This document shows positions 24,341-37,700 of a stretch of DNA of 64,000 bases, piece by piece. Location of the stretch: contig VZQC01009601.1 in assembly GCA_009823505.1 (NCBI GenBank), positions 1,734,152 through 1,798,151 of the forward strand, in the 5' to 3' direction. This stretch comes from Rhizomys pruinosus. Taxonomy: Eukaryota; Chordata; Mammalia; Rodentia; Spalacidae. How positions within the stretch are numbered: the first letter of the stretch is position 1; each line of letters opens with the position of its first letter. The notes beneath the pieces are model-generated. The model was given only the letters and a program-made list of their open reading frames with translations. It had not been told where the DNA came from and did no database searches. The position numbers and the translations under genes are program-made.

Positions 24341-27300
24341 GAGGAATATTTTTTAAGAGAGGTGTTTTGCATCTTAAGTTTTTAAATCCAACTTAAATCG
24401 AAACTGTTTAAGTGTATGTAACCATTAGTATGTGTTTAAATTAGTTGTTAATGGTACCATATTCATGTTATTGTTCCCAGCACTGAGGAGACACACACAT
24501 GAATCTTATGATGCATTTTTTCTTTTATAGGTGAAACAAATTTTCTTTATTTGGTTTTTAGAAACATCAATGATTACACAAAAGAAAGATAACCATACAA
24601 GAGAATTCTGATGGTGCTAGCAATATTTTCATGAGTGTGCTGCTTAGTTTTGCAGCTTGACACAAACTATAGAGACACCCAGGAAAAGGAGGCTTGGTTG
24701 AGGAATTTCCTTCATGGGACTAACCTCGTCCATTCCTGTGAGGCATTTTCTTAATTACTAATTGATGTGACGAGGGGACCGGCCCACTGTGATCAATGCT
24801 GGGTTGTATAAGAAAGAAACAAAATTCAGTGAGCCAGAAAACAAAGCTATTATACAATCTTTGATAGTATGTGGGATGGATTATGTCAGCCTGACAGGAT
24901 CTAGAATCACCTAAGAGTTGCTGAAGAGATGGCTGAGTGGGTAAAGCACTTGCCATGGAACTCAAGTTCAGCTCTCCAGCCCTTGTGTAAATGCTGCCTG
25001 GGGATGGTGGCTCACCTGTAATTCTGGTGTTTAGAAGGCAGAGACAGGATCCCTGGAGCAGGCTGCTTAGCTAGACTGACTTTCTTGCTGGTCTGGTTCA
25101 TTGAGACTCTACCTCAATAAGGTTTAGAGTTGTCAAGGATGACTCCACATCTCAGCCTTAGGCCTCCAAATGTCTTAGAAGCACATGAGCACATGTAAGC
25201 ATGTGTGCACTTACATATAGGAGGACACATTTGTTCAAACTACCCCCCTCCCCCAAATTCGTTTTGCCTCTGGGGATGTCTATGTGGGATATTTAGATTA
25301 ATTTAGCTTCTGGGACTGTGTGTGAAAGATTAGATTAGTTTTACTGAGGTGGAAAGATCACCTCAGGATCTAAGGCACTTTCTATAGCCTTTGGCCCTGG
25401 ACTAAGTAGAAGGGATAAAGCAGGCTGAGCACTGGCTCTTCATAGCTCCCTGATTTCCGACTGTAGGTGTTATGTGACCAGCGTCCTCTCTTCTCCCACT
25501 TGCCTTCCCTGTCATAATGGACTGTGTCCCCTTGAACTGTAAGCCAAAATAAACCCTTCCTTATGCTGGTTTTGTCAGGAACAAGAAGAGTAACACTGCT
25601 GTTTTTCCTTATAGACTGTCTTGTTAGTACCGAGTATTTTTCTCTAGAAAAAATTTAAAAATACTTAATTATTTAATAAATCCAGAAATTTTACATAATA
25701 CTCATTTTTAGTACGCTTAACTGTCACACCTTTTAATATTGTTCTCCATTTCATTTTATTACTAAGTAATTAAAGCAATTTGATAATACACCACTTATTG
25801 AGGATCCCTTTAAAAATGAATTTAGACAAGATTGGATATATTAGGATGGTATGGCCCATAGAGCATGAAGCTTACAGCCCAGTCAGTCACCACATTGTGA
25901 TTGTTTTTTATGTTGTTTTTATATATAGATATTATTGATTTTTTGTGATTTCATACATCTTAATCATATTTAGAACCTTTCCTCATCCTCACCCTTCCCC
26001 ATAGTGCTTCCCCAATTTCTTGTATTCTTCATGTATTTAAGGCCTTTAGATCATAGTTTTTACCAGATGTCCCTCTATGTGAGTTCATCCACTGGAACTG
26101 CTCAGACTATCTAGCATCACTCCCTTAAAGAAGACAAACTTCTCCTTCACCCAACAGTAATCAGCAGCCAGTAGTTCTTAGCCAAGGTTGAGGCTTCTTG
26201 CCCATTCCCCACTTGTAGCTGTTTTTGTCTAGTTGAGTTTGCGTTAGTCTGTAGGTGCTGTTTCCCAACATTGAAAGTTCACATGAGCAAGTTCCCAGAA
26301 GCCCTGGAAAACCTTATTTCCTTGTGGTCATCTATCACCCAGCTCTTACAATCATTCTGTTACCTGTTTCTGGTGGTCTCTGAGCCCTGGGTGGCAGAAG
26401 TTTAATACAGGATTTCTATCCAGGGACACACACTCTGTAGTTTTTATTCTTCTGATTTTGTCAGTTGTGGCTTTCTATACAAATTGCCCTCTGTTGTACC
26501 TTTTAATATTTTCTTGAAAATGCCTAATTCTTCATTCCTGACAGGCTCTTTGCTTATTTGAACTTAAGGCATATTGTTTTGTGAGCTTTCTGTCACTGTA
26601 ATAAATAGTGGTGGTAAAAACTCACAGGGCACAAGGATTATTTTGTTCCAAGTTTCTGAGGTCTGAGTCTGCTTGGTTGATTGTGTTATTTGGTGGGTCT
26701 GTGGTGAAGCAGAACAGCCTGGTAGGGAGTGCAGGGTGGAGTAAAGCCATTTACCTGATGGTGGCAAAGGAAGGAGAGATGGAAAGAGGTGGGAGGAGGG
26801 ACTGGGCTCCCAAATCCTCTACAAGGATATCTGCTCCAGTGACCTTACTCCCTTCTACTAGGCACTGCCTTTAATGGTTCTCCAACTGCTAAATAGCAGC
26901 ACATGGTGGTGACCAACCCATCAAATCATGGGTCTTTGGGAGGCATTAGCGTTGGCATATCTGTCCTAAAGATAGGCATGTTAGTATGCAGCCAAACTGC
27001 CAAGGAGATAGACCAAGGGAACCATGAGTAAAGAAAGCCCAGTAATTTAAAGCCCTCTTACTTGTGTTTTCTCCTGGAAAATAACACAGTGAGGAAGGTG
27101 GTATTGGGCTCCAAAATACCTTTGAGAGAGGAGTGATCTGTGCCTTTCTAGAAATTTCAAAGACTTTGTTCCCTGTGGTGATCTTGCCACTGAGTTTCAT
27201 GATTTTTTTTTGTTATTGTTTAGTTGTTTCTCTGGGGAAATATAAAAAAAAATGCTTTTATTGATTCTTTGAGAATTTCATACAGTGTATTTTGATCATA

Positions 27301-29783
27301 TTCAGATCCCTTCCCCATCCCACCTGTACCCTACACCCCACATCACTTCATGTTCTCTATTCTTTTTTTTAAAGACCTGTCAAGTGTGTGTTCTCCAAAT
27401 GCTCTTGGGTGTGGGTCCTGATGAAGACGTATTTGGCTTCTGATTTGTTGCCATACCTTTTGGAAGCTGTGAAAGCCCTTGTCTTGTGGTCTGTCATTGT
27501 TGTATATTTTATGTAATGGTAATTTACAAAAGTGGACTGACTCATACACTTTCTGTTGAACTCAGGTCTTCAGGCTTGACGGCAAGTGTTGCTTTACTGA
27601 TGAGCCACCTCATTGGCCTAAGAAGTTTTTTCATAGAATCATTTTTTCATAGAATCAGTTTGTCAGTTTTTGGTATTCTGACCTATTGTCAGAAGGTATT
27701 CTGACCTATTGGAGTCTTTTTCAGAAAGTCTGTGTTTTGAAATGTTTTCCCTATGTTTTGTTCTAGAAGTTTCAGAGTTTTAGGTCTTTAATTCATTTTA
27801 AAGTGATTTTTTGGACAGGGTGGGTGACAATGGATCCAGATTTTCTACTGCCTGTGGGTGTTAGCCGCCTGTCCATCAGAGAGTCTGCCTTTTTCTTCAG
27901 TGTCTACCACTAGATTCTTGGAACTGCTAAACACTTTTAACAAGGTACCAACAAACAAAAATCAGTAGCTTTCCCATACACCAATGATGAGCATGCTGAG
28001 AGAGATAGGTGAAAACAGGGCACTGCCACCAGTAGCATGGAATTCCCTGGGGCAGAGTGTGATCAAAGTTCATATGGAAGTACATGTGGAAGCTACCACG
28101 CAGCAAATACATTTCTCAAGTTTAAAGAGTAGTGCTGGAGTTATCACCATATCTGATTTAAAGAAACACATAGTAACACAGACAGACACAAAAGTGGACA
28201 CACAGAGCAATGGTAGGGAATAGAGGACCTAGAAACAAACAGGCACCTCCTCTCCAAAGTATTGTTGCTTCAGGTAACATTAGTTTGAGATTAGAAGTAA
28301 AAAAATATACAAAACAGAAATACTGGGAAAGTTGTATTAGACTTGAGAATAATGGGTGTGACGCATCTTGGTTGGGCAGAATGCACTCTGAAAAGCAAAT
28401 TATAGACTTGTCCTTCCCACTGAGCCTCTGTCTAGATGGGACATTTTATTTCTTTAGATAGAAACCTTAATCCAAATCAAGGAACAAATAAACATATAAT
28501 AATAATAATAATAAATAATTCAAAGATAATTAAGTCTGCATTTTTCAAATTCAAGTTAATATCTTTATTACTATGAAATGAGAAAACAAATAGGGTATCA
28601 GGTGTTGCTGTATAGATAGATAGATATTATTTCATAATCCTGTCATCCCCCTTCTGTATGCTTATGATGCAAATTGTATTTATTTGTTGAGCATAGTCAA
28701 AGTTTGCTAGTCATTTACTGAGGTCAGAGTTGGCAAACTGTGGGCCATGTGTCAAATCCTGCCCACTGCCTGTTTATATTCAGCTCATAGGCTAATTTTT
28801 TTTTCATGCTTAAAATGAAAAAAAAATTGTTAACATGGTTCACAAAAATACTGTTTTGTGGCATGTAAAAATTATTCATATTTATACCTACAAATAGTTT
28901 TATTGGAAGGTAGCCATGCTTTAAAAATATATTATTTTTAGCTATTTTTGTCTTACAATGACAGAACTGAGTTGTTTTGACAGAGCTCATATGGCTTGCA
29001 AAGCCTAAAATATTTACTCTCCTTCCCTTTACAGGAAGTTTGCTGATCCTTTTAGGTAGGTATCCTGAAGGCTTTAAGCTTGTACATTCATGAGCAAATA
29101 TTAAATGTTGATAGGTAGCAGCCATTTCTAAAGCTTTCAGAAGTGCTTATCTCTTGAAATGCATTGAGGATATTGATTTAAGTTTGCTTATGTCAGTTGC
29201 CTATTCTTCAGCTTGTTTTGAGTAAGTATTGAATACTTTTGTGGATTATTTGCCAACATAATTCCTATCTAAACATAGTAACATTGCAAATGAATGTTGT
29301 TCAAATTAATAGGGAATAACTGTTTTACCACTTTCAGAAGAAGGAAGCATAACAGTCCTTTAAAATTACTTAGTAAGCTGGGCATAGTGATATATGTACC
29401 TGTAGTTCAGCTACTTGGGAGGCTGATTCAGAAGTACTGCTAGAGCAAAAGAACTGGAGCTCACCTGAGCCACATAGTAAAACCTCCAATCATAAAAAAA
29501 AATCTTGTTCTTTTAGATACTTTTTTTCCCTATGATAAAATACCATGACCAAAAGCAACTTGAGGAAGAAAGGGTTTATTTGGCTTAAAGCTCACAGCTT
29601 ATCATCAAGGGAAGCCGCCGTAGAAACCGGGAGAAGTTGAAGCAGAGACCATAGAGGAACACACTACTTACTGCCTTTCCTCCCCTGGCGTGCTCAGCTA
29701 CTTTTCTTATACAGCTCAGTTCCACCTGCCCAGGGATGCTTTAGTATTATGGAATATAAATACAAGAAGTATGTATCAAAAAT

Positions 29784-29790
29784 CTGAGGA

Positions 29791-29848
<58 letters not shown>

Positions 29849-30232
29849 GTCTTTTTGAAACAGGGTCTCCCTGTAGCTCTGGCTGTCCTGGAACTCACTC
29901 TGTAGACCAGGCTGGCTTCGAACCCACAGAGATCCGCGTGCCTCAGCCTCCCAAGTGCTAGGATTAAAGGTGTGCGCCACCACGCCCGGCATTTATTTAT
30001 TTCTGTATATGTATCAATGTACTGTCTGCATGCAAGTTTGTGCACCCATGTCGTGCAATGCCGCGGAGGTCAGAAGAGGGTGTCGGATTCCCCTGGAACT
30101 GGAGTTCTCCTGGAATTGGAGTTTCAGACGGTTCTCGGCTGCCATGTGGGTGCTGGGGATCGAACCCGGGTCTTCTGTAAGAGCAGTTGGCGCTCTTAAC
30201 TGCTAGGCCATCTCTCCAGCCCCCTGAGGAAT
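29784..30232 (-). mobile_element. Chimeric B3-B1 SINE (locus 1, best copy)
   Basis: Read on the minus strand: B3 head and body (30222 down to about 29993), ending in AGAAATAAATAAAT, then directly GCCGGGCGTGGTGGCGCACA of B1 (29992 to about 29850), then A-rich and (TA)n tail. CTGAGGAAT occurs at 29784-29792 and 30224-30232, outside both ends. I see no target-site duplication between the B3 and B1 parts. The B3 part has ATCAATG where solitary B3 copies have ATGAATG. Confidence 0.88.
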
Positions 30233-30482
30233 TTTTTTTTAATTTTATTTTTTATTTATTTCTGTATGTATATGAATGCACTGTCTGCATGCAAGTCTGT
30301 GCACCCGTGTCGTGCAATGCGGCGGAGGTCAGAAGAGGGTCTTGGATTCCCCTGGAACTGGAGTTCTCCTGGATTTGGAATTTCAGACGGTTCTCGGCCG
30401 CCATGTGGGTGCTAGGGATCGAACCCGGATCCTCTGTAAGAGTGGTCGGCGCTCTTAACCACTAGGCCATCTCTCCAGCCCC
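30232..30482 (-). mobile_element. B3 SINE inserted beside the chimera
   Basis: Minus-strand B3-type element followed by a third CTGAGGAAT at 30482-30490. It therefore inserted into, or reused, the same target site as the chimera. The duplicated CTGGAACTGGAGTTCTCCTG block is present. Confidence 0.88.
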
Positions 30483-33361
30483 TGAGGAATATTTTTTAAG
30501 AGAGGTGTTTTGCATCTTAAGTTTTTAAATCCAACTTAAATCGAAACTGTTTAAGTGTATGTAACCATTAGTATGTGTTTAAATTAGTTGTTAATGGTAC
30601 CATATTCATGTTATTGTTCCCAGCACTGAGGAGACACACATATGAATCTTACGATGCATTTTTTCTTTTATAGTTGAAACAAATTTTCTTTATTGAATTT
30701 TGTCTTTTCAAAACATCAATGATTGCACAAAAGAAAGATAACCATACAAGAGAATTCTGATGGTGCTAGCAATATTTTCATGAGTGTGCTGCTTAGTTTT
30801 TGCAGCTTGACACAAACTATAGAGACACCCAGGAAAAGGAGGCCTTGGTTGAGGAATTTCCTTCATGGGACTAACCTCGTCCATTCCTGTGAGGCATTTT
30901 CTTAATTACTAATTGATGTACGAGGGACCGGCCCACTGTGATCAATGCTGGGTTGTATAAGAAAGAAACAAAATTCAGTGAGCCAGAAAACAAAGCTATT
31001 ATACAATCTTTGATAGTATGTGGGATGGATTATGTCAACCTGACAGGATCTAGAATCACCTGAGTTGCCGAAGAGATGGCTGAGTGGGTAAAGCACTTGC
31101 CATGGAACTCAAGTTCAGCTCTCCAGCCCTTGTGTAAATGCTGACTGGGGATGGTGGCTCACCTGTAATTCTGGTGTTTAGAAGGCAGAGACAGGATCCC
31201 TGGAGCAGGCTGCTAGACTGCTTTAAAAAAGTAGAGTCGTCAAGGATGACTCCACATCTCAGCCTTAGGCCTCCAAATGTCTTAGAAGCACATGAGCACA
31301 TGTAAGCATGTGTGCACTTACATATAGGAGGACACATTTGTTCAAACTACCCACCTCCCCCAAATTCATTTTGCCTCTGGGGATGTCTATGTGGGATATT
31401 TAGATTAATTTAGCTTCTGGGACTGTGTGTGAAAGATTAGATTCGTTTTACTGAGGTGGAAAGATCACCTCAGGATCTAAGGCACTTTCTATAGCCTTTG
31501 GCCCTGGACTAAGTAGAAGGGATAAAGCAGGCTGAGCACTGGTCTTCATAGCTCCCTGATTTCCCGACTGTAGGTGTTATGTGACCAGCGCCTCATCTTG
31601 CTCCCACTTGCCTTCCCTGTCATAATGGACTGTGTCCCCTTGAACTGTAAGCCAAAATAAACCCTTCCTTATGCTGGTTTTGTCAGGAACAAGAAGAGTA
31701 ACACTGCTGTTTTTCCTTATAGACTGTCTTGTTAGTACCGAGTTATTTTTCTCTAGAAAAAATTTAAAAATACTTAATTATTTAATAGATCCAGAAATTT
31801 TTACATAATACTCATTTTTAGTACGCTTAACTGTCACACCTTTTAATATTGTTTCTCCATTTCATTTTATTACTAAGAATTAAAAGCAATTTGATAAATA
31901 ACCCACTTATTGAGGATCCCTTTAAAAATGAATTTAGACAAGATTGGATATATTAAGGATGGTATGGCCATAGATAGACATGAAGCTTACAGTCCCATCA
32001 GTCATCAACCAATTGTGATTGTTTTTTACTGTTGTTCTTTATATATAGATATTATTGAATTTTTGTGCATTTCATACATCTTAATCATATTTAGAACCTT
32101 TCCTCATCCTCACCCTTCCCCATAGTGCGTCCCCAATTTCTTGTATTCTGTCATGTATTAAGGCCTTTCAGATCAAGTTTGTGTTCCCAGATGTCCCTCT
32201 ATGTGAGTTCATCCACTGGAACCTGCTCAGACTATCTAGCATCACTCCCTTAAAGAAGACCAACTCTCCTTCACCCAACAGTAATCAGCAGCCAGTAGTT
32301 CTTAGCCAAGGTTGAGGCTTCTTGCACATTTCCCCACTTGTATGCTGTTTTTGTCTAGGTTGAGTTTGCATAGGTCTTGTAGGTGCTGTTTCCAACATTG
32401 AAAGTTCACATGAGCAAGTTCCCAGAAGCCTGGAAAACTCTTATTTCCTTGTGGTCATCTATCACCCCAGCTCTTACAATCATTCTGTTACCTGTTTCTT
32501 GGTGGTCTCTGAGCCCTGGGTGGCAGAAGTTTAATACAGGATTTCTATCCAGGGACACACACTCTGTAGTTTCTTATTCTCTGCATTTTGATCAGTTGTG
32601 GCTTTCTATACAAATTGCCCTCTGTTGTACCTTTTAATATTTTCTTGAAAATGCCTAATTCTTCATTCCTGACAGGCTCTTTGCTTATTTAGAACTTAAG
32701 GCATATTGTTTTGTGAGCTTTCTCTCACTGTAATAAATAGTGGTGGTAAAAATCTCACAGGGCACAAGGATTATTTTGTTCCAAGTTTCTGAGGTCTGAG
32801 TCTGCTTGGTTGATTGTGTTATTTGGTGGGTCTGTGGTGAAGCAGAACAGCCTGGTAGGGAGTGCAGGGTGGAGTAAAGCCATTTACCTGATGGTGGCAA
32901 GGAAGGAGAGATGGAAAGAGGTGGGAGGATGGGACTGGGCTCCCAACATCCTCTACAAGGATATCTACTCCAGTGACCTTACTCCCTTCTACTGGGCACT
33001 GCCTTTAATGGTTCTCCAACTGCTAAATAGCAGCACCTGGTGGTGACCAACCCATCAAATCATGGGTCTTTGGGAGGCATTTCAAATCCAAACTCTTAGC
33101 AGTTGGTACTGGTAGTAGTCTTTCAGCACAGAGAAGCATCTCTGTGTAGGAGGTAGCTTCAGATTTTCATGAAGTTAGGAGTCTTTTAGTCTTCAGTTTA
33201 TTCTTGAGATTTTATTATAACCATTTTGACAAACTTTCTCACAGTGTTTTTCATAGATCTGTAAACCACAGTCTAATCTCTATTACTTGTCTGGTTGAAG
33301 TGAACAAACTTAAAAGTCAAATTAGTTCACATAGTCAACTTCCTCCTTAAAAACAAATTAT

Positions 33362-33757
33362 GGGGACTGGAGAGATAGCAGTTAAGAGCACAGGACTGAG
33401 GTTTGGTTCCTACAGGTGGTTGGAAGCCACATTGAGTGGCCTCCAACCACCTGTAACTGCAGGGAATCCCATGTCTCTGGCCTCTGTAGGCACCTGGCCC
33501 GTCTTGCATATACCTCTCTCACCAAGTACACATAATTAAAAAATTAAATTTAATTATTTTTGTGTGTGAGTGTTAGTGTTATATATGTAAGTGTACCCAT
33601 GTTATGCAGTGCCCACGGGCCAGAAGAGGGCGTCATATGTTGTGGATAGTTGTTAGTTAGCTGCCATATGAGAGCTGGAATTCCAACAGGGTCTTACACT
33701 GTTGCTTATACAGTAAGTAAGTGCTCTTAACTGCCGAGCCATCTCTCCAGCCACCCT
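33362..33757. mobile_element. Inverted pair of B3 SINEs (copy C)
   Basis: Counterpart of 21796-22175: + strand element 33362-33535 and minus-strand element 33545-33757. Small deletions differ between copies (GATAGCAGTTAAG here, GATAGCTCAGCAGTTAAG in copy A). Confidence 0.85.
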
Positions 33758-34042
33758 CTCTTCCCCAAATGAAATCCTTTTTTAAAAGACCAAGTTGAGA
33801 TAGCTGTGTATCAACACTGTCAGGACTTTGTGGCCATCTGGCCCGAGCGGTTGAATCTTCTATTCTAGTTACAGATTGGTACCACCTATGTTTCCTCCCC
33901 TCTGCCTTCCCTTGCTGAGCAGAAGGGGATTTTTGCAGAACATGCAAGCGCACTACCAGTTGGCCTTTTTGCTATATTCTAGATAAGAGAGTTTAAGAAT
34001 TCTTGTTGCATGATATCTTTTCAGCTCTTTACTTTCTCCAAT

Positions 34043-34208
34043 AATGGTATTATATCTACACAGCACTTATGGATTGGTGTACCATGGTATTAAAGCAACA
34101 CAGCATTTATGGATTGGTGTACCATGGTTATTATAGCTACACAGCACTTACGAATTGGTGTACCATGGTATTATATCTACACAGCACTTACAGATTGGTG
34201 CACCATTT
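34043..34208 (+). repeat. Four-unit 40-bp tandem repeat (copy C)
   Basis: Same array as 22462-22630, with independent substitutions (for example TAAAGCAACACAGC in unit 2). Its units are made of a CACAGCACTTA core and GATTGGTGTACCATGG. Confidence 0.9.
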
Positions 34209-34367
34209 TATGTAGAAGGGACTACTGGACATTTAGGCCACCATCTTTCCCGCCTCCTCTCTGCTTTTTCTAAGGTTCTCTAAGGTTTTTTCAAACTCAA
34301 ATTTCAATAAATGCTTGTCTGTTTTGCTTATGGTCTTTTTTAGTATTCAGTGTAAGTAAAGGAATGA

Positions 34368-34571
<204 letters not shown>

Positions 34572-35289
34572 TAAGTCTGCTTTTTAAAATCTTTTTACTT
34601 TTTTTTTTTTTTACTTTTTGTCTTTTTACTAAGATTTCAAGTTTTATACCTTAAATATAATTTCTCAGGCCTTATTATTTATTTCTAGTTATAATTTCCT
34701 TTTGGATGTTTAAGGCCACACAGTTAGCCCAGGTTAACCAAGGTTTTTGTTTTCTCAAGATCACTTGAGGATCTGGTACTTTGTTTTTAAATAAAAATTT
34801 CATGTTACTTCTAAAAAGTAAAATATAGTGACACCTATTTTTCTCTTTGCTATTTTTACCCTTTGATGGTTATGGTAAATCATGTTTCATTTATTTAAAT
34901 TGAGAAATACAGGCTTGTTTTTATTTGTTTTTAGGTGAAATTGAAAAGTTATAAACTAATCCTGCATATTTGGAAAATCAGTCTCTCCCCTTAAAAGAGT
35001 TGGGGCTTTCACAGGAAACACTGTCCGTCCTGCAGCACTGAGCCTTTACTTCCTTGGGACAAGAGATTTCCAGCACCTTTAGCAGGAGCATATGCTTGCA
35101 AAATCTCCCCAGTTGCTCCACCTTCTCTGGTCTCTCACTGCCTTTATTCACTTGAAGTTTCCTGCCTTGCCTGGGACACAGTTTGCTTATGGCTTTTGGC
35201 TGATCATTTACTACTTTCAGATTATCATTGATAAGACTTTCAGGATTTGACTGTAGTGAATAAATAAAAATTACAGACACTCAAACAAA

Positions 35290-36971
35290 AACTCCAGTCA
35301 GCCTCTGTGGATCTCCTCTTACTTTATAGTTAACTCCAGTCAGCCTCTGTGGATCTCCTCTTACTTTATAGTTAACTCCAGTCAGCCTCTGTGGATCTCC
35401 TCTTACTTTATAGTTAACTCCAGTCAGCCTCTGTGGATCTCCTCTTACTTTATAGTTAACTCCAGTCAGCCTCTGTGGATCTCCTCTTACTTTATAGTTA
35501 ACTCCAGTCAGCCTCTGTGGATCTCCTCTTACTTTATAGTTAACTCCAGTCAGCCTCTGTGGATCTCCTCTTACTTTATAGTTAACTCCAGTCAGCCTCT
35601 GTGGATCTCCTCTTACTTTATAGTTAACTCCAGTCAGCCTCTGTGGATCTCCTCTTACTTTATAGTTAACTCCAGTCAGCCTCTGTGGATCTCCTCTTAC
35701 TTTATAGTTAACTCCAGTCAGCCTCTGTGGATCTCCTCTTACTTTATAGTTAACTCCAGTCAGCCTCTGTGGATCTCCTCTTACTTTATAGTTAACTCCA
35801 GTCAGCCTCTGTGGATCTCCTCTTACTTTATAGTTAACTCCAGTCAGCCTCTGTGGATCTCCTCTTACTTTATAGTTAACTCCAGTCAGCCTCTGTGGAT
35901 CTCCTCTTACTTTATAGTTAACTCCAGTCAGCCTCTGTGGATCTCCTCTTACTTTATAGTTAACTCCAGTCAGCCTCTGTGGATCTCCTCTTACTTTATA
36001 GTTAACTCCAGTCAGCCTCTGTGGATCTCCTCTTACTTTATAGTTAACTCCAGTCAGCCTCTGTGGATCTCCTCTTACTTTATAGTTAACTCCAGTCAGC
36101 CTCTGTGGATCTCCTCTTACTTTATAGTTAACTCCAGTCAGCCTCTGTGGATCTCCTCTTACTTTATAGTTAACTCCAGTCAGCCTCTGTGGATCTCCTC
36201 TTACTTTATAGTTAACTCCAGTCAGCCTCTGTGGATCTCCTCTTACTTTATAGTTAACTCCAGTCAGCCTCTGTGGATCTCCTCTTACTTTATAGTTAAC
36301 TCCAGTCAGCCTCTGTGGATCTCCTCTTACTTTATAGTTAACTCCAGTCAGCCTCTGTGGATCTCCTCTTACTTTATAGTTAACTCCAGTCAGCCTCTGT
36401 GGATCTCCTCTTACTTTATAGTTAACTCCAGTCAGCCTCTGTGGATCTCCTCTTACTTTATAGTTAACTCCAGTCAGCCTCTGTGGATCTCCTCTTACTT
36501 TATAGTTAACTCCAGTCAGCCTCTGTGGATCTCCTCTTACTTTATAGTTAACTCCAGTCAGCCTCTGTGGATCTCCTCTTACTTTATAGTTAACTCCAGT
36601 CAGCCTCTGTGGATCTCCTCTTACTTTATAGTTAACTCCAGTCAGCCTCTGTGGATCTCCTCTTACTTTATAGTTAACTCCAGTCAGCCTCTGTGGATCT
36701 CCTCTTACTTTATAGTTAACTCCAGTCAGCCTCTGTGGATCTCCTCTTACTTTATAGTTAACTCCAGTCAGCCTCTGTGGATCTCCTCCTACTTTATAGT
36801 TAACTCCAGTCACCCTCTGTGGATCTCCTCTTACTTTATAGTTAACTCCAGTCAGCCTCTGTGGATCTCCTCTTACTTTATAGTTAACTCCAGTCAGCCT
36901 CTGTAGATCTCCTCTTACTTTATAGTTATACTCCAGTCAGCCTCTGTGGATCACCTCCTACTTTATAGTTA
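35290..36971 (+). repeat. 42-bp minisatellite, about 40 nearly identical units
   Basis: The unit CTCCAGTCAGCCTCTGTGGA / TCTCCTCTTACTTTATAGTT / AA repeats head to tail about 40 times. Units from the start to about 36780 look identical. Variants are confined to the 3' edge (CTCCTACTTT, CACCCTCTG, CTGTAGATC, an extra T in GTTATACTCC). Because 42 is divisible by 3, the minus strand is open for 510 codons (35281-36813) as a 14-residue repeat, LTGVNYKVRGDPQR. There is no codon-level variation, start context or conservation to support translation. It lies in an AGTPBP1 intron. Confidence 0.98.
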
Positions 36972-37079
36972 AACTTTTAGGAAGTTTCACATTTTACCCA
37001 TCATGCTTGGAGGAAATAAACTGTCAAAAATATATTTTTTTGGTTGGGAGTTAGAGATATGAGTAAAAGCTTTGGCTTT

Positions 37080-37200
37080 GTTGTTGATTTTTACGGGGTT
37101 TTATACTGTAGCTTATGCTGGTCTATAACTCACATGTAGACCAGGTTGGCCTTCATAGTCCTGGCTTAGTTCCCCAAGTGTTGGGATGTACCACAGTTTC
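37080..37200 (-). mobile_element. Old B1 fragment
   Basis: TGGTCTATAACTCACATGTA, GACCAGGTTGGCCTTCATAG, CCCCAAGTGTTGGGATGTAC: a diverged minus-strand B1. Its copy is at about 47945-48055. Confidence 0.7.
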
Positions 37201-37244
37201 TATTTAAGGTACTCTTAAATAAATTTTTTTTAAAAAGGGAGGGG

Positions 37245-37495
37245 AGGAGCTGGAGAGATGGCTTAGCAGTTCAGAATGCTGACTGCTTTTGCAGAGGACC
37301 CGGGTTTGATTCCCAGCACCCACATGACTGCTAAGAACTGTCTTTAAGCCGGGCTTGGTGGCACACACCTTTAATCCTAGCATTCTGGAGGCAGAGGCAG
37401 GCAGATCTCTGTGAGGTCAAGGCCAGCCTGGTCTATAGAGTGAGTTCCAGGACAACTGGGCTATAGGGAGACCCTGTCTCAAAAAAACGGGGGCG
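37245..37495 (+). mobile_element. B3-B1 tandem, B3 truncated
   Basis: A B3 5' part (GGAGCTGGAGAGATGGCTTA ... CCCAGCACCCACATG) breaks off after about 90 bp and is followed by CTGTCTTTAA and a + strand B1 (GCCGGGCTTGGTGGCACACA ... GGGAGACCCTGTCTCAAAA). The copy at 48105-48470 has a full-length B3 before the same B1. Confidence 0.8.
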
Positions 37496-37502
37496 GGGTG
37501 TG

Positions 37503-37700
37503 GAGCTGGAGAGATGGGTGTGGTTATGAGCACTGACTGCACTGGCAGAGGACCTGGGTTCAGTTCCCAGCACCCACATGGTGGCTAGCAACTGTCTGTA
37601 ACTCTAGTTCCAGGGTATCTGATGCCCGCTTCTGACCTCCGTGGCCAGTGTATGACACGGATGCACCTACCTACATGCAAGCATTATACTGCACACATTA
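37503..37700 (+). mobile_element. B3 SINE
   Basis: GGAGCTGGAGAGATGGGTGT, CAGTTCCCAGCACCCACATG, GTAACTCTAGTTCCAGGG, CTTCTGACCTCCGTGG. An older copy without the young-subfamily duplication. Confidence 0.85.

Larger units (their letters stand above)
23200..26945 (+). repeat. Intron block copy B (S5, S1, S2)
   Basis: Starts where S3 of copy A (GGATCTGGTACTT) is fused to GTTCAAATTAATAGGGAATA. It runs collinear with 29290-31120, 31128-32705 and 32705-33065, and stops at GGGAGGCATT (26945), where S4 of copy C starts abruptly. It contains no exon. Confidence 0.87.

Noticed and set aside
29972..30465. Recurrent ORFs containing SPGTGVLLELEFQT or PLELEFSWNWSFRR
   Set aside because: These are two frames of the B3 SINE (minus-strand copies). 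They recur at every young B3 and are not a gene family.
35281..36813. 510-residue minus-strand ORF as a real repeat protein gene
   Set aside because: It is fully explained by a 42-bp tandem repeat whose length is a multiple of three. There are no non-repeat coding parts beyond a few residues, and the second array at 47085 does not preserve the frame.
35281..36971. CRISPR-like array
   Set aside because: Units are contiguous and identical, with no unique spacers, in a rodent-type intron.
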